A DNA stretch of 64,000 nt from JAFGPS01 sp964628465 (GTDB taxonomy: Bacteria; Planctomycetota; Phycisphaerae; Sedimentisphaerales; Anaerobacaceae): assembly GCA_964628465.1 (NCBI GenBank), contig CAZVOA010000010.1:1-64000 (forward strand), written 5' to 3'. Positions within the stretch are counted from its first letter, which is position 1. Each line of letters starts with the position of its first letter. Below are positions 28,781 through 36,127 of the stretch, piece by piece. The position numbers were made by a program, and so were the translations under genes. A model generated the notes under the pieces. The model made no database searches. It worked only from the letters and a program-made list of their open reading frames with translations, and was not told the origin of the DNA.

Positions 28781-28951
28781 AAGCTTTTCTCCTTAAAAAC
28801 AATCATCCTTATTATCATTTAAGAAGGGCTTCGGTTTGACATGCTTCGTCAGAGGTCGGTTCCACCCTTGGAACAACTATCAGACAAGTTAATACTAATT
28901 GTAAAAATTGTCAAGAAAAAAAGAAAAAATATTAAAACTATACAAAAATGC

Positions 28952-29022
28952 CATTCTGTCTTTGAGCCAAAGAAACCAGAAGCCAAAAATGAGAATTATC
29001 ATCTTTGGCCTCTCTCAGAATG
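28952..29022 (-). other. Possible hairpin downstream of rpmH
   Basis: CATTCTG (28952-28958) pairs with CAGAATG (29016-29022), and GCCAAAG (28966-28972) pairs with CTTTGGC (29003-29009). The nested pairs could form a two-part hairpin just after rpmH. A T-rich tract follows on the minus strand, so it may terminate rpmH. Confidence 0.45.
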
Positions 29023-29040
29023 TCAAAAAAACTATTGCCT

Positions 29041-29178
29041 TTATTTCTTCGAAATAGCTGCTGACCTACCAACACGGCGTCTCCTGTTAAGGATTTTTCT
29101 GCCTTTGCTGGTAGAAGTTCTTGCTAAAAAACCACTTTTACGTTTTCTTTTAATCTTACTTTTACGATGATTTTCCAT
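29041..29178 (-). CDS. rpmH: Ribosomal protein bL34
   Basis: A 45-residue basic protein of the large ribosomal subunit, easy to miss because of its size. The core KIKRKRKSGFLAR then GRKILNRRRRVGR matches the bL34 core (RKRKR..GFR.RM.T..GRKVLNRRR..GR). The N-terminus is unusual: it begins MENHRKSK instead of the widespread MKRTYQPS. In many bacteria rpmH is next to rnpA and dnaA; neither is seen here, and the neighbours are a small unknown gene and a BASS transporter. The ATG at 29178 has AAGG about nine bases upstream. Confidence 0.9.
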   Translation of the reverse strand: MENHRKSKIKRKRKSGFLARTSTSKGRKILNRRRRVGRSAAISKK

Positions 29179-29367
29179 GTATTTACCTTAAAAAATATGA
29201 GTAGATAACAAACTATCTACTCTCTAACAATGAATAAAATCCAATTTTTATATGATATTAACAAGTAAAAAACATTTTATCAACACCTTTTCTTTGCTAA
29301 AATCAATCTTTATAGTAAAATTATCACAAACATTTTTAAGGATTCCGTTTATGTATCAGGAGCATAT

Positions 29368-30660
29368 ATGAAAGACACATCCAAATACAGGACATATCTG
29401 GGAGCGGCACTTTTTCTTACATTAGGTGAAATTATCCTGTTAATCTCAGGAAATGCAAAACTTCCCATATCAGGATTAGTGCTTTTTGGGATATTCTTTG
29501 CACTATCTATTGCGGTTAAACATACAGAGAGATTCAAGGGCCTTTCATTTACATTTCTTATCTTCGCATGTTGTTCTTTTACTTTATACTTCCCGGAAGT
29601 CTTTACTGACTGGGGATTCAAAACAGGCGTTCTTATAGTTCCTTCAATCCAGATTATTATGTTTGGAATGGGAACAAAATTAAATATTGGTGATTTTGTT
29701 CGGGAGTTTACAAAGCCGGCAAAAATATTAATTGGCACCGCTCTCGTTTATTTGCTGATGCCTTTAGCCGCAATCATAATAATCAAAGTTTATGGTAAAT
29801 TCCCAGACGGTATAGCGGCAGGAATCGTACTTATTGGAGCTTGTCCAGGCGGAGTTGCTTCAAATGTTATGACCTATCTTGCAAAAGGAAACCTGGCGCT
29901 TTCGATGAGTATTACTACTTTTGCAACGATTATTTCTCCGTTAGCAACACCATTAATGATGCTTACTTTCGCCGGTGGCTGGATTGATGTACCTGTTTTA
30001 AAAATGATGATCGATATTGTCAACCTCATGTTTGTACCAATAGGTGCAGGGATTATATGCAATAAGCTTCTTTACGGTAATAAAGAATGGACTAAAAAAG
30101 CGAGCAATATGATACTTTTGGCATTAGGTTGTTTTATAGTTGGTTTCATATTGATTTTTATACCTTTTCCGGAATCATTCCAAGCTTTACATACAGGCCT
30201 TGTCCTCGTTTTCTGGGCAGTATCTATTGTATCAATTACCAAAATATCAATAGAATATTTTAAGGGGCCTGAAAACTGGATGGATATCATACTACCAAAA
30301 CTATCGCTATCGGCAATTATACTTTATATAGTAATCGTAGCGGCACAAAACCAGGAAAAAATATTAAAAATTGGCATGGCACTTTTCGTTGCTTCCGTTG
30401 CCCATAACTTCCTTGGATTTTTACTTGGTTATGCCTCCTCAAAAGCCCTAAGACTTAATGATGCTGATACCAGGGCATTGACTATTGAGGTTGGTCTTAA
30501 AAACAGTGGTCTTGCCGTAGGGCTTGCTCCTTTATTAAACTTGGCAGGAGCTGAATTGGCCCCGCTTTTCTTTGGGACATGGATGAATATATCAGCTTCT
30601 ACATTGGCAAGTTTCTGGAGTCAAAGGAAGCCGCGAGAGGACAATAAAAGCTCAATGTAA
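29368..30660 (+). CDS. Bile acid:sodium symporter (BASS) family transporter
   Basis: A 430-aa inner-membrane transporter expected to bring organic anions in with sodium. Ten or more hydrophobic segments are visible. The family signature GACPGGVASNVMTYLAKGNLA is at about residues 164-184, and a second conserved block, EVGLKNSGLAVGLAPLL, is near 375-390. AGGAG lies six bases before the ATG. The substrate is not determined; family members move bile acids, pyruvate, pantoate or similar acids. It is divergent from rpmH. Confidence 0.9.
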   Translation: MKDTSKYRTYLGAALFLTLGEIILLISGNAKLPISGLVLFGIFFALSIAVKHTERFKGLSFTFLIFACCSFTLYFPEVFTDWGFKTGVLIVPSIQIIMFGMGTKLNIGDFVREFTKPAKILIGTALVYLLMPLAAIIIIKVYGKFPDGIAAGIVLIGACPGGVASNVMTYLAKGNLALSMSITTFATIISPLATPLMMLTFAGGWIDVPVLKMMIDIVNLMFVPIGAGIICNKLLYGNKEWTKKASNMILLALGCFIVGFILIFIPFPESFQALHTGLVLVFWAVSIVSITKISIEYFKGPENWMDIILPKLSLSAIILYIVIVAAQNQEKILKIGMALFVASVAHNFLGFLLGYASSKALRLNDADTRALTIEVGLKNSGLAVGLAPLLNLAGAELAPLFFGTWMNISASTLASFWSQRKPREDNKSSM

Positions 30661-30800
30661 CTACATCTACGAAAATGAAAAAACGCTGCCGAATAACATA
30701 GGCAAGTTTTCATAAAAAACATCCAAAATCCGCCTTGTAATACCTAAAATGGTATTATTACCGGCACTTCAAAGATTTTACTTGAAAAAAGTCTTATTTT

Positions 30801-32693
30801 ATGGTATGCTACACACATAACTTGGAGATAAATATTAGATACTGGAGATTGGCAGTTGGGAAGCAGTTTCTTTCGTTGCGAATCGGCGCCAACTTAGGGG
30901 TAGAGAAATATTTGAGAACTCTTGCTGAAAAGTTAGTTTTAGTAGTATTAGTGCTGTTGACGGCTTGCGGTATTTCGGCACAGGAAACGGTTGCCCCTGG
31001 CGAACTTCTGCTTCAGCCAATGGCTTTCGGTCCGACTGGAATATACGATTTAAAGGCGTTGGACAATTCCCTTAACGGCGAAGGAGTAAAGTACGCTGTT
31101 ATCTGCCGCAGTTTCAATTATATTGGCGATATTCCTCAAAATGACTATCGCCCTGCTGTAAATCACAACAGCTTATCTTCAGGCCAGTTTCTTTTTTATG
31201 ATGATAATACACTTCCAGACGGTGTTTCTCCTCATGCTACATCGCTTTGCTCGATTCTCTTCGGGGAAGATCAATACGCATACCATCCCATAGTCGGACG
31301 ATTCTACTACCAAGGTGCTGTACCAAAAGCACAAGCTGAAATATATGAATTCCAGCATTTTGTAAAAAACAACTTATCCTTAAATATTCCCCCTGACGCG
31401 GATATTATTACATTGTCATTAGGAGACCAGTTCGACCGCTGGTGGACAAGAGGAATCGAATCTTTTGCTGAACGCTACGGCATAGTGGTTGTAGCCGGTA
31501 TAGGCAATGGAACCCAATCCAACAACGACCCGGTTCTCTATCCCGGAGCTGGCTCGAACGCGATTGGAGTAGGTGTAATCAATTCGCTCAATACTGATGA
31601 TTTGCTTATTCAACTTGCGACTTTCGCACTGGCATATCCTGAAAACTCAAGTACCGGCCCGACAATTGACGAACGCTGCAAGCCTGATATTGTCGCACCG
31701 GGTAATTGCTTAGCCGCTGATATATCTGAACCCAACAAATATGAGCCAACAGGCAACTTTTCAAGTTTTTCTACACCACTTGTAGCCGGAGCGGCGGGCT
31801 TACTAATACAAAAAGCCAAGCAAGATACAACCCTGAATATGGCGGTTTCTGCTGAAAGCGGTAACTGCGTAATAAAAGCTATTCTGCTTACTTCAGCGAC
31901 AAAACTGCCCTTCTGGCACAAAGGAAGACTTACAACCAAAGACGACCATTACAGGCCACTTGATTATATTCAGGGCGCAGGTATGCTCAATACTCTCGGT
32001 GCATACGATATTCTGACAGCAGGACGCAAAAAACAGGGTGAATCTGCAGTAACCGGCTGGGATATCGACCAACTCAATGGAACAACAATAACATCAAAAA
32101 TTTATCGCACCAGAATAGATAATCCAGCCGATAAGTACATTACCGCAACTTTATGCTGGAACAGGCATTATGAACAAATGGCACCTTTTAATGCTCTGCC
32201 TGAGAAAAACAGTGATCTGAGGCTTGAAGTGTGGGCGGTCGATAGTAATAATCCGGATAATAGATACTTACTCGATTACAGCGATAGTAAAATTGATAAT
32301 GTAGAACATATCTATGTTAAGGCTGATCCGAATTTCACTGATTATGAGATTGTATTATCTATGAATAAGGATGACTTCGAGAACACCCAAAGTTATGGTT
32401 TTGCATGGAGCGTAACTTCTGACCAGAATAAAGAAAGTAGTTTCTGGTACGACCTGAATGGTGACGGTTCAATTGATAAGAAAGATTTTGATATTATGTT
32501 CAATAATTTCAAAAACAGTCAGAAATCTTCAGATGAATATCTGCTCGGAGACATAAATCTCGATGGTGAAATCAAGATCGATGACCTTTCGGCACTTCTT
32601 GATAATATTGATAAAAACAAGCTCGATAACAACCAGATCACCGATTCTACCAACGAAAACGATGATTTAAATCTCGTATTCAACGCTGATTAA
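30801..32693 (+). CDS. Subtilase-like (S8) protein with dockerin-like C-terminus
   Basis: A 630-aa exported protein. Residues 44-60 (KLVLVVLVLLTACGISA) form a signal sequence preceded by an odd 40-residue N-terminus, so the true start may be later (TTG at 30911); 30801 is the only ATG. Residues 75-340 resemble a subtilisin fold. The His is likely His145 (VSPHATSLC), the Ser is Ser322 (FSSFSTPLVAG) and the oxyanion Asn is Asn236 (VAGIGNG). The Asp position, in the strand YAVIC, is Cys102, so classic catalysis is doubtful. Residues 552-610 hold two EF-hand-like repeats, DLNGDGSIDKKDFDIMFNNF and DINLDGEIKIDDL, of dockerin type. Confidence 0.8.
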   Translation: MVCYTHNLEINIRYWRLAVGKQFLSLRIGANLGVEKYLRTLAEKLVLVVLVLLTACGISAQETVAPGELLLQPMAFGPTGIYDLKALDNSLNGEGVKYAVICRSFNYIGDIPQNDYRPAVNHNSLSSGQFLFYDDNTLPDGVSPHATSLCSILFGEDQYAYHPIVGRFYYQGAVPKAQAEIYEFQHFVKNNLSLNIPPDADIITLSLGDQFDRWWTRGIESFAERYGIVVVAGIGNGTQSNNDPVLYPGAGSNAIGVGVINSLNTDDLLIQLATFALAYPENSSTGPTIDERCKPDIVAPGNCLAADISEPNKYEPTGNFSSFSTPLVAGAAGLLIQKAKQDTTLNMAVSAESGNCVIKAILLTSATKLPFWHKGRLTTKDDHYRPLDYIQGAGMLNTLGAYDILTAGRKKQGESAVTGWDIDQLNGTTITSKIYRTRIDNPADKYITATLCWNRHYEQMAPFNALPEKNSDLRLEVWAVDSNNPDNRYLLDYSDSKIDNVEHIYVKADPNFTDYEIVLSMNKDDFENTQSYGFAWSVTSDQNKESSFWYDLNGDGSIDKKDFDIMFNNFKNSQKSSDEYLLGDINLDGEIKIDDLSALLDNIDKNKLDNNQITDSTNENDDLNLVFNAD

Positions 32694-32772
32694 AAAACAA
32701 ACATTCCCTAACAACATTAGCCTCTATTATTATAAAAACTGTCCTAAAATAACGAAATAAACAAAAAAAAGC

Positions 32773-32801
32773 TTGCACTTTATAGCATATACACGTATGA
32801 T
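32773..32801 (+). promoter_or_regulatory. Sigma70-like promoter for DUF362 gene
   Basis: TTGCAC (32773-32778), a 17-base spacer and TATGAT (32796-32801) lie 62 bases before the start. A short palindrome, TCCCATTTGGGA, just downstream could be an operator. Confidence 0.6.
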
Positions 32802-32862
32802 ATATTATATTTATCCCATTTGGGAAAAACGAATATTATTATGATGTTGGAGGCTCGGAAAA

Positions 32863-35800
32863 ATGTCGTTAAAAAAAGTAAGGGATTTTTTGTCAACTTT
32901 TCAAAAATCCAAAAGAAATGTAAATTCATCTCAATCTTGTCACGAAAACAAAAGTGAAACCCCAAAAAACAATTTGAATATTTTGATGCTTGTGATAATA
33001 CCAATCATTGGACTATTCTCACTGATATGGTTTTTAATTCGTGTAATTCCAAAACCATCAAGGGCAACTTACCCATGCCAACGTGCGGCTTTTCCGCTGG
33101 CTTCAGGTTTTATTATCTGGCTGATGGGATTAACCGCTTCAGCAATAGCCTGCAAAAGAGCATCACGTTTATTCGCACGAGCAAGATATCTCGCTGCAGT
33201 AATGTTTCTTGCAGCAGGTGTATCATTCGTATGGATGATGCTTTCTTCAAACGCGAGAAGTGCAAATGCACCGCCCGCTTCTGAACCGCCAATACCAAAT
33301 CAGCCAATAGGTGTCGGTAAAGGTATTAATCCTGGTCGAGTAGTTTGGATTCACAACGAAGAAGCTGCAAAATGGCCGGGCAAAGATGGTGATGATAATA
33401 AACAGCCGTATTGGTTCTCGGATCATTACACAAATCCACAAGTTGTAAGCGCAATGTTCTCCAAATCATTAAGAACTCTTGCTGGTACAAAATCAGATGC
33501 AACCGCATGGGATGCAATATTCCACAATTTCAATGAGCAAATGGGAAGGGGTAATATTGGCTACCAACCAGGTCAGAAAATCGCTATCAAAATTAACTTT
33601 GTGTTATCACGAGATAGTGGAACGAAGGCAGGGGCGGATATGGACCAGATTGATAATTCACCACAGCTTACAATTGCTCTTCTGAACCAACTGGTTAATG
33701 TTGCCGGAGTAAATCCCGGTGATATCAGCATTGGTGATCCATACGCTTGCATACCAGATTATTGGTATAATAAAGTCGAACCAAACTGCCCAAAAGGTAT
33801 CGTTTACTTAATCAAAAGCAATGCAAGCCTTACTGGCAGAACACCTATACAGAACGATAACTCAGCCCCATTCTACTGGAGCGATCCTGAAACAAACAGA
33901 CTTCAGGGAAAGCAGCAGGATTATATTCCAACCCATTTTTCACAGGCCGATTATTTTATCAACTTCGCAGTCTTAAAGAGCCACACACAAAATGGAATCA
34001 CCGTTACAGCCAAGAATCACTTCGGTTCAATAAGACTACCCAACAAACCAACAAACTATTATGACATGCACTACACAAGAGCATGGGAAACCCCTGGTAT
34101 GGGACACTATAGATGTCTGGTTGATCTGATGGGACATCCAAAGCTCGGTGGCAAGACGTTTCTCTTTTTGGTCGATGGCCTTTACGCGGGTCGAGGCTGG
34201 AATTCACGTACAATTAAATGGAATATGGAACCATTCAACGGTAACTGGCCAAACAGCATATTCCTTTCTCAAGATGGTGTTGCTATCGACTCAGTTGCAT
34301 ACGATTTCCTTCGTACAGAGTGGAACAAATATACACCCGGTTTAGACCAATATAACGATGGTAACTTAAACGGACTTCCACAAATGTCGGGTGCGGAGGA
34401 TTATCTCCATGAAGCCGCACTTGCTTACAATCCTCCGTCAGGAACTATTTATGATCCGGCTCACAATGGCGGTATTATCCAAAGTCTTGGTGTGCATGAA
34501 CACTGGAATAATTCCATTGATAAGCAATATACACGCAATTTAGGTACAGGTAATGGAATTGAACTGATTTCTCCATCTACTTATGCATCAGAGGATGGAC
34601 CGATTTATAACGTAAATAAAGATGAAAAATATGATTTAATTCAGGATGCCATTTTAGCGGCTGCCAACAATGACCATATCATTGTAAATCCCGGAACTTA
34701 TGAAGAAGATATTGACTTCTCAGGCAAAAACCTGACTATTAGCTCTTCAGATCCGAACAACTCAAAAATAGTCGCTTCTACAATCATTAAGGGAACCAGC
34801 AAAGCAGTGACTTTTGCCAAAGGTGAAAATTCAAGCGTACTGACAGGTTTTACAATTACAGGCGCAGCTACCGGCATATACTGCGGCGGTACGTCCCCAA
34901 CCATTTCCAAATGCAAAATTACAGAGAATGAAAATTACGGTATAGAGTTAACTAATAACTCAAACCCAAATGTTTTATTCTGTGAAGTTATTTGCAACAA
35001 TGGTACAGGTATTGGTGCATCAAGCGGCGTATTAATCAAACCTTCAATTAGTAATACAGTCATAGCGGCAAATAGATTATATGGCGTAAAATGTTATTCG
35101 CCAATAATTATTAATTGTACAATCGCGGCTAATGGCCAGCAAGGTGTCTCCGGTAATAAAGCAGCAATTAGCAACTCAATTATTTTCTTTAACAGCAGTG
35201 CAGATAACATTCAAATAATTAGCACCACAGGAACCGTTCAATATTCTGATGTTCAGGGCGGCTGGACTGGAACTGCTAACATTGACATGGATCCATGCTT
35301 TGCTGAAACAGGCTTCTGGGATACCAATGACACTGATGATACATCCGATGACATATGGTCAGCCGGTGACTATCATCTGCTCTCTGTAGCTGGCAGATGG
35401 GTTCCTTCATATCCATCGCCATCCGACCCGAATATTCTTATTTCTGGCTGGATGACAGATAATGTTTCAAGCCCATGTATCGACGCCGCTGACCCGAATG
35501 CAGGTTATGGTGACGAACTGTGGCCACATGGCAAATTATTAAATATGGGTGCTTATGGCGGCACATCACATGCAAGCTTGTCACAATTAACGGCAGGTGA
35601 CATCAGGGATATTGACAATGACAATTCAGTATCCATGAATGATGTTTCCAAACTTGTCGATAAATGGAACTCAGGCAATGCACCATTGAAAGAAGACTTG
35701 AATCTCGATGGTATAATCGATGTTAATGACCTTGCATCCTTTGACGGAAACTGGCAGGCCGATTCGAACAATGTCGTGCCGCAATTTGGTACTATCGAAG

Positions 35801-36033
35801 ACGTAAATGCCACAACTGGTGAGCTTGTTAGCGTTGCTGTATCCGCTGCTGACACTGATGGTGACGCTTTAGTATATGTTGCCGCAGGTTTACCTGATGG
35901 TGCTGTATTCACAGCCCAGACATTTACATGGACACCTGAACATGAAGGCGAATACAAAATCATCTTTATCGTCAGTGACAATAAAGCTTTGGCTTTCAAG
36001 ACAATACTAATTACGGTCAAATCAGAAGACTAA
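32863..36033 (+). CDS. DUF362 / beta-helix / dockerin-like / Ig-like membrane protein
   Basis: A 1056-aa multidomain protein with several parts. Three N-terminal membrane segments come first (about residues 38-62, 77-96 and 108-126), then a DUF362 domain (about 150-545; KIAIKINFV, GDPYACIPDYWYNK, NFAVLKSHTQNGITVTAKNHFG, FLFLVDGLYAGRGW). A right-handed beta-helix follows (about 585-780; GTYEEDIDFSGKNLTISSS). Then come a dockerin-like pair of EF-hand loops (about 925-985; DIDNDNSVSMNDVSKL, DLNLDGIIDVNDLASF) and a C-terminal Ig-like domain (PQFGTIEDVNATTGELVSV). GGAGG lies upstream of the ATG. DUF362 activity is not settled. The role is unknown, but it is a membrane-anchored surface protein. Confidence 0.85.
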   Translation: MSLKKVRDFLSTFQKSKRNVNSSQSCHENKSETPKNNLNILMLVIIPIIGLFSLIWFLIRVIPKPSRATYPCQRAAFPLASGFIIWLMGLTASAIACKRASRLFARARYLAAVMFLAAGVSFVWMMLSSNARSANAPPASEPPIPNQPIGVGKGINPGRVVWIHNEEAAKWPGKDGDDNKQPYWFSDHYTNPQVVSAMFSKSLRTLAGTKSDATAWDAIFHNFNEQMGRGNIGYQPGQKIAIKINFVLSRDSGTKAGADMDQIDNSPQLTIALLNQLVNVAGVNPGDISIGDPYACIPDYWYNKVEPNCPKGIVYLIKSNASLTGRTPIQNDNSAPFYWSDPETNRLQGKQQDYIPTHFSQADYFINFAVLKSHTQNGITVTAKNHFGSIRLPNKPTNYYDMHYTRAWETPGMGHYRCLVDLMGHPKLGGKTFLFLVDGLYAGRGWNSRTIKWNMEPFNGNWPNSIFLSQDGVAIDSVAYDFLRTEWNKYTPGLDQYNDGNLNGLPQMSGAEDYLHEAALAYNPPSGTIYDPAHNGGIIQSLGVHEHWNNSIDKQYTRNLGTGNGIELISPSTYASEDGPIYNVNKDEKYDLIQDAILAAANNDHIIVNPGTYEEDIDFSGKNLTISSSDPNNSKIVASTIIKGTSKAVTFAKGENSSVLTGFTITGAATGIYCGGTSPTISKCKITENENYGIELTNNSNPNVLFCEVICNNGTGIGASSGVLIKPSISNTVIAANRLYGVKCYSPIIINCTIAANGQQGVSGNKAAISNSIIFFNSSADNIQIISTTGTVQYSDVQGGWTGTANIDMDPCFAETGFWDTNDTDDTSDDIWSAGDYHLLSVAGRWVPSYPSPSDPNILISGWMTDNVSSPCIDAADPNAGYGDELWPHGKLLNMGAYGGTSHASLSQLTAGDIRDIDNDNSVSMNDVSKLVDKWNSGNAPLKEDLNLDGIIDVNDLASFDGNWQADSNNVVPQFGTIEDVNATTGELVSVAVSAADTDGDALVYVAAGLPDGAVFTAQTFTWTPEHEGEYKIIFIVSDNKALAFKTILITVKSED

Positions 36034-36059
36034 GCCAGTAATATAATGAATAGTTAAAT

Positions 36060-36092
36060 GGGTGGCTTATTTAACAGCCACCCATTTTTTTA
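36060..36092. terminator. Rho-independent terminator
   Basis: GGGTGGCT (36060-36067) pairs with AGCCACCC (36076-36083) and is followed by a T run. It lies between the convergent DUF362 and PAS-kinase genes. Confidence 0.88.
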
Positions 36093-36127
36093 TATTGATA
36101 TTAACTTTAACTCAAATGTCCAAATGA

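Noticed and set aside
28809..28880. tRNA-like segment with GGTTCCA and TGGAAC
   Set aside because: No complete cloverleaf or acceptor stem can be formed.
28841..29170. Plus-strand open frame opposite rpmH
   Set aside because: It is antisense to the bL34 gene and has low-complexity composition without a ribosome-binding site.
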